From an uncultured Prevotellaceae bacterium (GTDB taxonomy: Bacteria; Bacteroidota; Bacteroidia; Bacteroidales; Bacteroidaceae), in NCBI GenBank assembly GCA_902800495.1, contig CADCET010000020.1, positions 1 through 62,858 on the forward strand: DNA of 62,858 nucleotides, read 5' to 3'. The notes beneath the pieces were generated by a model. It ran no database searches, was not told the origin of the DNA, and was given only the letters and a program-made list of their open reading frames with translations. Both the position numbers and the translations under genes were made by a program. This document shows, piece after piece, positions 32,138-40,576 of the stretch (position 1 is the stretch's first letter; each line of letters starts with the position of its first letter).

Positions 32138-34210
32138 ATGAATCGTCGGTTTTTGCTGTCATTGACTGTCGTCACGTCGCTTTGTGCCCAGGCACAGAGA
32201 GACGTGATAAGTCGTGTAGATACCCTTCAGGAGGTGACCGTCACGTCGCGTTCGGCCTTGAAGCGTATCAACGAAGTACAGATTGGTGTCGAGAAGGTAG
32301 AGATAGCCACCTTGGCCCGCGTGCCGGCCTTGTTTGGCGAGAAAGACATCATCAAGAGCATCCAGCTGTTGCCGGGTGTGAAAAGCGAGAGCGACGGTTC
32401 GGGTGGCTATCAGGTGCGTGGCGGCACGTCGGCTCAGAACCTGATACTGCTCGACGGGGCGACGGTCTATAACGCCGGTCACCTGATGGGGCTTTTTTCT
32501 ACGTTCAACGACGAGGCACTGGCCAATGCGTCGCTCTACAAGGGCTTGGTGCCAGCGCAGTTAGGCGGCGGCACGTCGTCGGTCTTTGATATTGACACCC
32601 GCTCTGGCGATATGCAGCGCTATCATTTTAGCGGTACTGTCGGACTTCTGTCGGCCAAAGTGATGGCCGAAGGGCCTATACAAAGCGACAAGTCGTCGTT
32701 CCTCTTTGCCGGTCGCCGTTCGTATCTTGACATTTTCCTGAAGTCGAGCAAGGACTACAAGGACAACACGATGAACTTCTACGACGCTAACCTGCGCCTG
32801 AACTTCCGTCTGTCGCCTCAGGATATGCTCAGTCTGACCTTCTTCCGCGGTCGTGACAACATGGGGATTGACGACCTGATGGACATGTCGTGGGGCAACA
32901 CCACGGCAGCCGCCAACTGGTTGCACACGTTCGGCGACCCGTTGTATGCCAACACCCAGCTGACCTACTCCGACTTCAGCGACGATGTAGGTATCGACCT
33001 GATGAACATCCACTACACGATGGCTGGCTATATACGCCATCTGACGCTCAACCACAGGCAGGTATGGACGCCGACGAAGCGCCATCGCGTGAACTACGGC
33101 TTAGAGACCACTTACCTGCAGCTGAAGTCTGCAGAGTGGGACATCGACTTCCTGCATCAGCGTGAGAAGCGCAACGCCTGGATGAACAGCCTCTGGGTGA
33201 ACGAGGAGTGGAAGCTGAACGACCATCTTGACTTGTCGGCAGGCGCACGCCTGCACTTGTTCACCGTCCTGGGCGGTTCTCCCTATTACCAGGTTGACGC
33301 CAAGGGCAATATCGTCGAGACGCTGACGCCCGGCAGCGGCGAGTTTGTCAAGACCTATGCCGACGTTGAGCCGCGTGTCAGCCTGAAATGGGCCATCAGC
33401 CAGCAGCATAGCGTGAAGATAGGCTACAGCCGCACGTCGCAGGATATTCATGCCATTCGCGGCAGTTCGGCGTCTATGCCCTTCGACCGCTATACGATGA
33501 CGAGCAACATCGTCAGTCCGGAGCAGGCCGACCAGGTGGCTGCCGGATGGACGGCCATTACCCGCGACGGTGCCTATGACTTCTCTCTGGAGGGCTACTA
33601 CAAAGACATTCGCAACGTCTACGACTACCGCGACGGCAAGTCGTTCCACTCCGAGATAGAGATTGAGCGCCTGATACTCGGCGGCAAGGGACGTGCATAC
33701 GGACTGGAGCTTGCCGCACACAAGAACGAGGGACGGCTGACAGGGTGGCTCAGTTACACACTCTCGTGGGTAGAGAACAAGATTGAGGGCATCAATGGTG
33801 GCGAGTGGTATACCGCCCCCAACGACCGCCGTCACGACCTGGCCGTTGTCGGTATGTACCAGCTCAACGACCGCTGGGAGTTCTCTGCCGCTTGGCGCTA
33901 CAACACGGGACAGGCTCTGACAGCCCCGTCGGCGAAGTTCGAGGTGGACGGTCACACCTATTATTATTATGCTGAGCGCAACGGCTATCGCGCCCCGGCC
34001 TATCACCGTCTCGACCTCAGTGCCACCTACAGCCGTCAGGTGGGGCGTACTACCCAGCAATGGGCTTTCGGACTGTATAACGCCTACAACCGCTACAACC
34101 CCTACGTCATCACCTTCGAGAACGACGACACAAAGCCTTCGGGCACGAAGACCGTGCAGACGTCGCTCTTCGGCATCATACCTTCCGTTTCATTCACCAT
34201 CAAATTCTGA
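32138..34210 (+). CDS. TonB-dependent receptor of the DUF4249-associated type
   Basis: A 690-residue outer-membrane receptor. A signal peptide (1-20, LCAQAQ) is followed by DTLQEVTVTSRS (TonB-box-like), a plug with LLPGVKSESDGSGGYQVRGG and NLILLDGATVYN, and a barrel ending in SVSFTIKF. Many relatives carry an N-terminal carboxypeptidase-regulatory-like domain; this one does not. The next gene, a DUF4249 lipoprotein, is the usual partner. No riboswitch precedes it, so a link to B12 is not shown. Substrate unknown. Confidence 0.88.
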   Translation: MNRRFLLSLTVVTSLCAQAQRDVISRVDTLQEVTVTSRSALKRINEVQIGVEKVEIATLARVPALFGEKDIIKSIQLLPGVKSESDGSGGYQVRGGTSAQNLILLDGATVYNAGHLMGLFSTFNDEALANASLYKGLVPAQLGGGTSSVFDIDTRSGDMQRYHFSGTVGLLSAKVMAEGPIQSDKSSFLFAGRRSYLDIFLKSSKDYKDNTMNFYDANLRLNFRLSPQDMLSLTFFRGRDNMGIDDLMDMSWGNTTAAANWLHTFGDPLYANTQLTYSDFSDDVGIDLMNIHYTMAGYIRHLTLNHRQVWTPTKRHRVNYGLETTYLQLKSAEWDIDFLHQREKRNAWMNSLWVNEEWKLNDHLDLSAGARLHLFTVLGGSPYYQVDAKGNIVETLTPGSGEFVKTYADVEPRVSLKWAISQQHSVKIGYSRTSQDIHAIRGSSASMPFDRYTMTSNIVSPEQADQVAAGWTAITRDGAYDFSLEGYYKDIRNVYDYRDGKSFHSEIEIERLILGGKGRAYGLELAAHKNEGRLTGWLSYTLSWVENKIEGINGGEWYTAPNDRRHDLAVVGMYQLNDRWEFSAAWRYNTGQALTAPSAKFEVDGHTYYYYAERNGYRAPAYHRLDLSATYSRQVGRTTQQWAFGLYNAYNRYNPYVITFENDDTKPSGTKTVQTSLFGIIPSVSFTIKF

Positions 34211-34216
34211 TATGCT

Positions 34217-35080
34217 ATGAGAAAACTGCTATATATCGTTTCACTGCTGTTGGGCTTCGTGGCGTGTCAGAAGGAGATAGAACTTGACTATCGCGACATC
34301 GAGCCTGTGGTCAGCATCGAGGGGCGCGTCACCAACGAACAGGTCTACGTGCTCATCACCAGGACACGCTCCATGAACGATTCGGTCAAAGGCCGCGGCA
34401 TTGGTGGCGCAGTCGTCACCATCAGCAGCGAGGACGGCACCGAGCAGCTGGTCTACGACGCCCGCGACGGCTACTACCGCCCGGCGTCGGGCATGAAGGG
34501 CGTGGCCGGGCGCACCTATTGTCTTGACGTCACACTCGACGGCCATCAGTATTCTGCCACGTCGACCATGCAGCCCCTGGCCCCCATCGTGTCGACGGCG
34601 TTCATCTGGCAACCCCTGTTCGACAACGGCATGCTCTGGTTAGAGATGTGGGCTACCGACCCCGAGCCCGACGTGCGTAACTACTACTGGTATCGCATGG
34701 AACGTCGTGCCAAAGACCCGAAGGTGCGCCAAAAGCAGGGTGCCGACCCATATCGTTGGAGTTCGTTCGACGATCGCGGTACGCAGATGGGACAGCTTTA
34801 TCGTGACATCATGTGTGTCAACGAGGAGATGATGGATGGGCAGGATATTGAGGATGACCAGCTGAAATCAATACTCTTCGACGGCGATACTATCACCCTA
34901 CAGCTGATGACCATTGACCGTGCGATGTTTGAGTATTACCAGTCGCTCTCCGTCGGACAGCGTATGGGCGCTAATCCTATTTCGAACATTACTGGCGGGT
35001 GCCTGGGCTATTTTGCAGCCGGCAGCGTCAGTCGCGCTGACACAATCATTTATAACAAAAACATAATAATCAGAAGATGA
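34217..35080 (+). CDS. DUF4249 lipoprotein
   Basis: A 287-residue lipoprotein (lipobox LGFVAC, Cys 17, followed by QKEIELDY). Beta-rich N-terminal half (VVSIEGRVTNEQVYVLITRT, then VVTISSEDGT) fits the DUF4249 family, which is coupled to TonB receptors and likely sits at the cell surface. It starts 6 bases after the receptor and overlaps the OmpA gene by 4 bases. Family call by pattern and context. Confidence 0.78.
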   Translation: MRKLLYIVSLLLGFVACQKEIELDYRDIEPVVSIEGRVTNEQVYVLITRTRSMNDSVKGRGIGGAVVTISSEDGTEQLVYDARDGYYRPASGMKGVAGRTYCLDVTLDGHQYSATSTMQPLAPIVSTAFIWQPLFDNGMLWLEMWATDPEPDVRNYYWYRMERRAKDPKVRQKQGADPYRWSSFDDRGTQMGQLYRDIMCVNEEMMDGQDIEDDQLKSILFDGDTITLQLMTIDRAMFEYYQSLSVGQRMGANPISNITGGCLGYFAAGSVSRADTIIYNKNIIIRR

Positions 35081-36231
35081 GAAAACTACTCATGATGACA
35101 GCCCTCTGCCTGCTGACGGCCGAGCAAATGGCTGCACAAGAGACGACCATCCGCGACAGCAAGATGTGCGACAACTGGTATATCGGCGTCAACGGTGGTA
35201 GTAGTGTCAAAACTACAGGTGTGATTGAATTCTACAAGATGAACCCTTTCGGCTCGTTGCGTATAGGGCGCTACCTGACGCCGGTCTTCGGACTGACGGC
35301 TGAGGGTACGGCCTACTTCTCCGACAAACAGTTCGTCGAAAGTCGCACCTTCGTGAAGAGCGTCAACGCCAGCCTGCTGGCCAACGTCAATCTGAACAAC
35401 TGGTTCGGGGGCTATGTTGACAAGCCTCGCCGCGTGGAGTTAGTGGCTGTTGCCGGCTTTGGCTGGGGCCACGTCTTCGGTGCTGGCGACGTCAAGTTGA
35501 ACGACCTGACGTCGAAGCTCGGTCTTGACCTGACCGTCAACGTCGGACGTGCCCGTGCCTGGCAGTTCTACTTAGAACCCTCCATCGTCTATACCCTGAA
35601 CCGCCAGACTGACGTGGTGCTTTATAACCTGCAGAATTCTGGCGTGGGTGTGGCTCTCGGCGTCAACTACAAGCTGCCGAACAGTAACGGCACCCACAAC
35701 TTCGTGCGTGTGGGCATTCGCGACCAGCACGAGGTGGATATGCTGAACCAGCAGCTCAACGAACTGCGCCACGAACAGCAGCAGCAGGAGATGGCGCTGG
35801 CCCGCAGCGGTCGTACCATCCGTGAGTTGCGCGACTCGCTCGAAGAGGCACGTCAGGTGAAGCCTGCTACTATCATCAAGAAGGTGACGCAGGTGGTGAA
35901 CAACAACGTGCTGCAGCCTACCGTCATCTTCGGTCAGGCCAAGAGTGCCGTCGATGCTGCCCAAATGGCTTCTGTGGCTATGATTGCCAAGTACATGAAG
36001 AACCACCCGACGTCGAGAATTCTCATCAAGGGCTATGCTTCGCCCGAGGGTAATCCCGAGTCGAACCAACGTCTGTCTGAGGCCCGTGCCAACGCTGTGA
36101 AGCAGGCACTCGTCAACCGCTATGGTATCAGTGCCGACCGTCTGACCACTCAGGGTATGGGTGCTACCGACGAGTTGTTCGATGAGATTGACTTCAACCG
36201 CGTAGCAACCTTTACTGATTTGACGAAGTAA
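35077..36231 (+). CDS. OmpA-family outer-membrane protein
   Basis: A 384-residue protein with a signal peptide (MRKLLMMTALCLLTAEQMAA), a beta-barrel of about 200 residues, a coiled-coil-like stretch (about 225-270, QQLNELRHEQQQQEMALARS and RELRDSLEEARQ), and a C-terminal OmpA peptidoglycan-binding domain (MKNHPTSRILIKGYASPEGNPESNQRLSEARA). It should anchor the outer membrane to the cell wall. It is third in the operon, and its product may tie the receptor complex to the wall (inference). Confidence 0.88.
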   Translation: MRKLLMMTALCLLTAEQMAAQETTIRDSKMCDNWYIGVNGGSSVKTTGVIEFYKMNPFGSLRIGRYLTPVFGLTAEGTAYFSDKQFVESRTFVKSVNASLLANVNLNNWFGGYVDKPRRVELVAVAGFGWGHVFGAGDVKLNDLTSKLGLDLTVNVGRARAWQFYLEPSIVYTLNRQTDVVLYNLQNSGVGVALGVNYKLPNSNGTHNFVRVGIRDQHEVDMLNQQLNELRHEQQQQEMALARSGRTIRELRDSLEEARQVKPATIIKKVTQVVNNNVLQPTVIFGQAKSAVDAAQMASVAMIAKYMKNHPTSRILIKGYASPEGNPESNQRLSEARANAVKQALVNRYGISADRLTTQGMGATDELFDEIDFNRVATFTDLTK

Positions 36232-36243
36232 GGAGAAAGTAGT

Positions 36244-36317
36244 AAGGAGTAAGGAGTAAGGAGTAAGTAGAAAAGGATGTGTTGTCTTAACTACTTACTC
36301 CTTTCTCCTTACTCCTT
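36244..36317. terminator. Bidirectional terminator made of tandem repeats
   Basis: AAGGAGT tandem units (36244-36270) face the inverse copies (36291-36317), followed by a T-run on the plus strand. It separates the OmpA gene from the convergent symporter gene. The arms are 7-bp tandem repeats of the kind that elsewhere in the window invade genes. Confidence 0.85.
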
Positions 36318-36319
36318 TT

Positions 36320-37843
36320 TTATTTATAACACTCGAAAATGCTGTCTACCGTCTGGCGGTTCATCTTCTTAGTGACGAGGCTGACAATCCATACGACGGG
36401 GAAACCGCCGACCATGGCGATGGCACCACAGTTGATGGGGTTAATGGGATTGCCGATGAGCATGTTGACAACCGTCAGTCCGACGCCCCAGATGAAGCAA
36501 GCCCAGACGCTGGCCGTCGTCACGCCGCGCCAGTAGAGACCCAGCATGAACGGAGCTAAGAATGCACCAGCCAAAGCGCCCCACGAGATACCCATAAGCT
36601 GGGCGATGAACGTCGGGGGATTCAGGGCGATGAGCAGCGAGATGGCTATGAAGAACATAATCAGTACGCGCATGACCACCACCTTGCGGCGCTCCACCTT
36701 CTCAGAGACAATGTCGTCGATAGAACCTTCCTCCACCTCGCCGGGCAACGACTTCTTGTCGCGGTAGATGAGGTCGAGGGTCATCGTCGAGCTGGAGGTC
36801 AGCACGAGTGAGGCCAGCGTCGACATCGAGGCCGAGAGCACCAGCAGCACTACAAGGGCGATGAGCACGTCGGGCAGTGTGACGAGCATGGCGGGCACGA
36901 TGGAGTCGAAGGCTATCTTGCCGTTGGCGCCGATGACGGGGTCGTAGAGGCGACCGAAACCGCCGAGGAAGTAGCAGCCACCAGCCACGATGAAGGCGAA
37001 GATGGTAGAGATGACCGTTCCGCGCTTGATGGCAGCCTCGTCGGTAATCGAGTAGAACTTACCCACCATCTGGGGCAGTCCCATCGTGCCGAGCGACGTC
37101 AGCACCACCACGCCGAGCAGTCCCCAGGGGTCGGGGCCGAACCACGTGGCAAACATACCGCTGCCGGCTTCGGTGGCTCCGTCGGCAGGCAGGGCTGCCA
37201 GCTTCGAGACGGCCTCGGAGAGTCCGCCCTGAGCTGCGATGACGGCCACGATGACGGCGACGATGCCGAAGAGCATGATGATGCCCTGTATGAAGTCGTT
37301 CATGGCCGTTGCCTTATAGCCGCCGAGAATGACGTACACGGCGGTGAGAATGGCCATGATGACCACACAATATTCGTAAGGTATGCCGAAGCCCATCTCG
37401 AAGAGCGTCGATATGCCTTTATACACGCCGGCGGTGTAGGGGATGAGGAACACGAAGGCGATGATGGAGGCAGCGATGCGCAGCCCTTGGTCGGCAAAGC
37501 GTGTACCGAAGAAGTCGGGCATCGTGCGGCTTTCGATATGCTGTGTCATCAGCTTCGTGCGCTTGCCGAGAATCAGCCAGGCCAGGAGCGAACCGATGAT
37601 GGCGTTGCCCACGCCAATCCACGTTGAACTGAGGCCGTATTTCCAGCCAAACTGTCCGGCGTAGCCTACGAAGACTACGGCTGAGAAATAGGAGGTGCCG
37701 AAGGCAAAAGCCGTCAGCCAAGGGCCTACAGCGCGACCGCCAAGCACGAAGCCGTCAACCGAACTGGCCTGCTTACGGGTGTAGAGACCCACGCCAATCA
37801 TCACGGCCAGGAAGATGATGGTTAATACAACTTTAATTACCAT
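36320..37843 (-). CDS. Sodium:solute symporter (SSS family)
   Basis: A 507-residue inner-membrane transporter with about 13 hydrophobic segments. PutP/SSS marks: GGRAVGPWLTAFAFGTSYFSA, TAVYVILGGYKATAMNDFIQG and LSASMSTLASLVLTSSSTMTLDL. A cytoplasmic loop (about 395-425) is rich in Glu and Asp. ATG 37843 (MVIKVVLT) is preferred; five residues of the ORF before it come from the repeat element upstream. The solute cannot be told; proline, pantothenate and sugar carriers look alike. Confidence 0.88.
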   Translation of the reverse strand: MVIKVVLTIIFLAVMIGVGLYTRKQASSVDGFVLGGRAVGPWLTAFAFGTSYFSAVVFVGYAGQFGWKYGLSSTWIGVGNAIIGSLLAWLILGKRTKLMTQHIESRTMPDFFGTRFADQGLRIAASIIAFVFLIPYTAGVYKGISTLFEMGFGIPYEYCVVIMAILTAVYVILGGYKATAMNDFIQGIIMLFGIVAVIVAVIAAQGGLSEAVSKLAALPADGATEAGSGMFATWFGPDPWGLLGVVVLTSLGTMGLPQMVGKFYSITDEAAIKRGTVISTIFAFIVAGGCYFLGGFGRLYDPVIGANGKIAFDSIVPAMLVTLPDVLIALVVLLVLSASMSTLASLVLTSSSTMTLDLIYRDKKSLPGEVEEGSIDDIVSEKVERRKVVVMRVLIMFFIAISLLIALNPPTFIAQLMGISWGALAGAFLAPFMLGLYWRGVTTASVWACFIWGVGLTVVNMLIGNPINPINCGAIAMVGGFPVVWIVSLVTKKMNRQTVDSIFECYK

Positions 37844-37849
37844 ATTAAG

Positions 37850-37998
37850 CCCACCCAAGCCCTCCCGAAGGGAGGGGTGTTTTAATACAAGATAGGGTGG
37901 TGTTATCTTTTTAAATTGTTAAACATCTAAATCGTTGTTTACTGCCTTTCCAAGATTTGGTATCTAAACATCCCTCCCTTCTGGAGGGCTTGGGTAGG
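37850..37998. repeat. 149-bp inverted-repeat element between symporter and porin genes
   Basis: Arm 37850-37876 (CCCACCCAAGCCCTCCC type) and arm 37972-37998 (GGAGGGCTTGGGTAGG type) are near-perfect inverse copies. The middle is AT-rich, with no gene. Each arm also holds its own short hairpin (CCCTCCCGAAGGGAGGG). It may end the porin transcript or shape the symporter leader. Confidence 0.75.
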
Positions 37999-38001
37999 CC
38001 T

Positions 38002-39090
38002 TTAAAATGCCACCTGCACTTGTGCCTGCAGCCAGTTATAGTCGTCGCCAATCATGTCGCCGCAGAGACAGCGTGTGTACTGCAGTTGCAGACGGCACTT
38101 CTTGTAGTACCAGTACTGCAGACCGACGGTCAGGTTCGTCTGGTCCCAGCCGTCGACACCCGTATTGCGGTCGAACGTCTCACCCGAGGCCACCACGTCG
38201 AGGGCGTCGACCACGGGGATACATAGCGTGGCATAGCCGCCGCGACTGTTCACGTCGCCGTCCTTGCCGCCAAGCCATTCGGCGCGGATGCTGGCCGGAC
38301 GAGCTTCCTTGTATTCAGCCTTCGAATAGGGGCGCGTCTTGTATTCGGCACCTACCGAATAGCGGTTGCGCTTGTAGTTGTCGCCCACGTTGATGGCGGG
38401 GTTCCAGCTGGCTGTGTTCACGGCGTTGCCCGTTCCGAGATAGCCTGAGCCGACGATGCGGAAACCGTCGAAAGGCTTGACTTCAAGTTTCGCGATGAAG
38501 TCCTTCTGGTTGTTCCGGTCCTTACGGTTGATGCCCTGGCCGCTCATCAGCGCCAGTTCGTAGTGCAGCAGATTATTTGCTAAGTCACCAAACACCATCA
38601 AGCCCATGTCGCGGCCGTAGTTCACGCCGTTCAGCGGGTCGGGACCCTCGCCGGCAAGGTAGAGTACCGCCTGCGAGTAGACGTCGATGAGCTCCAACTG
38701 CGTGGGCGACATCGGGTTCTCCATTGTGTAAGAGTGCTTGAACTGTCCGAGACGGACGGAAAGAGTTTTGTCGTTGGTGATGCGGTAGTCGGTATAGAAC
38801 TCTTGGACTACGCTCGAAAAGTCGTGCATAAACAGAAACGACCAACGGTCGGTGATGCGGGCCTTTGCCCAGAGGAGTGTGCGCTTCAGGTTGTAGGAGT
38901 TCTGTTTCTGGCCATTCGGGTCTTGGTACGACCATCCTCCCTGTGCATAACCGTTCAGCGTGATGCGGCTGGTGAAGTCTTTCAGCCAGTCGATGTCTGA
39001 ATCACTCTTCTGTTGTCCCATAGCAGCTGTGCTACTGAACGCCGCCAGCAATACCGCTAACGTACGCGTTTTCAATGCTTTTGTTCTCAT
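38002..39090 (-). CDS. Porin (OprP/OprO-like phosphate-selective type)
   Basis: A 362-residue outer-membrane beta-barrel with signal peptide (about 1-25, AAMGQQ). Strand-like repeats such as ITLNGYAQGGWSYQ, LSVRLGQFKHSYTMENPMSP and a final LQAQVQVAF with terminal Phe are typical. Resemblance to the OprP/OprO group is by overall pattern; ion specificity is not shown. A TAATTTTG promoter lies 42 bases upstream. Confidence 0.78.
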   Translation of the reverse strand: MRTKALKTRTLAVLLAAFSSTAAMGQQKSDSDIDWLKDFTSRITLNGYAQGGWSYQDPNGQKQNSYNLKRTLLWAKARITDRWSFLFMHDFSSVVQEFYTDYRITNDKTLSVRLGQFKHSYTMENPMSPTQLELIDVYSQAVLYLAGEGPDPLNGVNYGRDMGLMVFGDLANNLLHYELALMSGQGINRKDRNNQKDFIAKLEVKPFDGFRIVGSGYLGTGNAVNTASWNPAINVGDNYKRNRYSVGAEYKTRPYSKAEYKEARPASIRAEWLGGKDGDVNSRGGYATLCIPVVDALDVVASGETFDRNTGVDGWDQTNLTVGLQYWYYKKCRLQLQYTRCLCGDMIGDDYNWLQAQVQVAF

Positions 39091-39131
39091 GTTTGTTTTC
39101 TCATTGGTTAAAGTTTAATGTTTATGCGCTG

Positions 39132-39139
39132 CAAAATTA
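39132..39139 (-). promoter_or_regulatory. -7 promoter element of the porin gene
   Basis: Minus-strand TAATTTTG, 42 bases upstream of the start codon. Confidence 0.55.
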
Positions 39140-39242
39140 CAACAATTATTGCAAATACAAGCACAATACTCCCAATTTTTTCAAGCAAAACAAACAGAGC
39201 CGCAAAAATGTATAACAGAAGAAAAGGCTATGTGATACTATA

Positions 39243-39271
39243 AAGGGCTCGCAGAAGAATGCGAGCCCTTG
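39243..39271 (-). terminator. Terminator of the DUF4923 lipoprotein gene
   Basis: An 11-bp stem AAGGGCTCGCA/TGCGAGCCCTT with a 7-base loop lies 24 bases past the stop on the minus strand. Confidence 0.8.
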
Positions 39272-39294
39272 GAATGTTATCTCGAAATCCGTCT

Positions 39295-39918
39295 TTATTT
39301 GGTCAGTTCAAAGCCTACGCGGGCACCGTTGGCACTCTTGGCCAGTTGGCTGACGGCCTGAACAGCAGTAGCGTTGCTGACCTTGCCTTCCTTCTGCAGG
39401 AGGTTGGTCATCTGCGTGGCGTCAAACATCAGACCCATTCCCTTCTCGGTCTTTGTGACGTTGCCTTTGATGGTCTCGGTAGCCGTCTTGAGTGCGATTT
39501 CGCCGTTCTGGGCGTTATAGGTATAGGTGCCGTTGAACGCGATGCCGTTCACCTTAGCCGAGAACTTGTTACCGGCAAGGAACGAGAAAGAAGTGTTGCT
39601 GCGGTTGATACCGATGTTGCTGTAGTTACTTGCCAGCGACGAGGCCATGTTGTTGATCGTAGTCGTACCTCCGGCCTTTGTCAGGGCCTGTTGGGTAGTA
39701 AAGGCTGCACTCGGAGCGTAGTAGCTCCAGTTACCGAGAATGCCCGACTGGTCATACGTCGTTCCACCAAGCAACACCTGGCCCAATACAGCGCCAAGCA
39801 CGCTGGTCAGTACGTCGCCGGTTGAATTGCCGGTAGATGTTGTTCCGAGTCCCGTTGACATACAGCTCGACATCATCAGAGTCATGGCTGCAAAGAGTGT
39901 TAAAATAGTTTTCTTCAT
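39295..39918 (-). CDS. DUF4923-family lipoprotein
   Basis: A 207-residue protein with lipobox MMSSC (Cys 19). The body has a Gly/Ser/Thr-rich start and the pattern ILGNWSYYAPSAAFTTQQAL ... NNMASSLASNYSNIGI, then beta strands, fitting DUF4923 proteins of Bacteroidota. Function unknown. It has its own promoter and terminator, so it is a single-gene unit. Confidence 0.75.
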   Translation of the reverse strand: MKKTILTLFAAMTLMMSSCMSTGLGTTSTGNSTGDVLTSVLGAVLGQVLLGGTTYDQSGILGNWSYYAPSAAFTTQQALTKAGGTTTINNMASSLASNYSNIGINRSNTSFSFLAGNKFSAKVNGIAFNGTYTYNAQNGEIALKTATETIKGNVTKTEKGMGLMFDATQMTNLLQKEGKVSNATAVQAVSQLAKSANGARVGFELTK

Positions 39919-39950
39919 AATGCTATAGATATTAACAGTTTATACGGAGC

Positions 39951-39958
39951 AAAGGTAG
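39951..39958 (-). promoter_or_regulatory. -7 promoter element of the DUF4923 gene
   Basis: Minus-strand TACCTTTG, 33 bases upstream of the start codon. Confidence 0.6.
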
Positions 39959-40068
39959 CTAAAAGATTCGATACATACTAACTTTTCGCCCGAAAATTTC
40001 GTTGTAGCCCCGCTTGGGGCACCGCTTTAGCGAACGTTTTAATTCACCAGTGTATCGCAACGTATACT

Positions 40069-40272
40069 TCATGCCTTGCATTGCTTGATAAGGTCTTCCA
40101 CACTAATGGCCTCATAGACACGTCCTCGCTCAATATCTTCGATAGCACGATCCATCCCAGTCTTTGTACGACGCTTCAATGTAACACTGGTAACGCCTTT
40201 CAGCAGACTGATAGCCTGCCGTATCTGGTCGAGCATCGAAACATCTTCGATAGAAACAGTCAGTTGAGTCAT
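40069..40272 (-). CDS. Antitoxin-like small protein, no toxin partner nearby
   Basis: A 67-residue protein starting TQLTVSIEDVSMLDQIRQAISLLKGV and ending RGRVYEAISVEDLIKQCKA, a layout like RelB/ParD-type antitoxins of Bacteroidota. The toxin gene normally follows; here the next 150 bases downstream hold no ORF and then the unrelated DUF4923 gene. It could be an orphan regulator or the remnant of a toxin-antitoxin pair. Confidence 0.6.
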   Translation of the reverse strand: MTQLTVSIEDVSMLDQIRQAISLLKGVTSVTLKRRTKTGMDRAIEDIERGRVYEAISVEDLIKQCKA

Positions 40273-40300
40273 AATTATTTCCGTTATAGTTTTACGGCTG

Positions 40301-40308
40301 CAAAATTA
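40301..40308 (-). promoter_or_regulatory. -7 promoter element of the antitoxin-like gene
   Basis: Minus-strand TAATTTTG, about 30 bases upstream of the start. Confidence 0.55.
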
Positions 40309-40518
40309 AACAATTGCTTTGGAATATCGGCTGTTTTACTAAAAATAATTGTGACTATTGTGCTTTTATCTGCAATATTTCTGTTCGAGAATGCCGTATT
40401 TCTTCACCTGTTGCGGATAGTCAGAAGATCTGCAACATAGGCGATAGGGAATGTGATTTCGTGCGTAGTGCCGGCTTGGAAATGGTTTCTTGATAAATAG
40501 AAATTGACAGTAGAAAAA

Positions 40519-40552
40519 GCAGCGACGAACGGTTATTGTCCGTCGTCGCTGC
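40519..40552 (-). terminator. Terminator of the 1376-residue surface protein gene
   Basis: A 13-bp stem GCAGCGACGA(A)CGG/CCGTCGTCGCTGC followed on the minus strand by CTTTTTC, 25 bases beyond the stop. Confidence 0.85.
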
Positions 40553-40576
40553 CTGTGCTATTAGTAGTGTGGCTTA

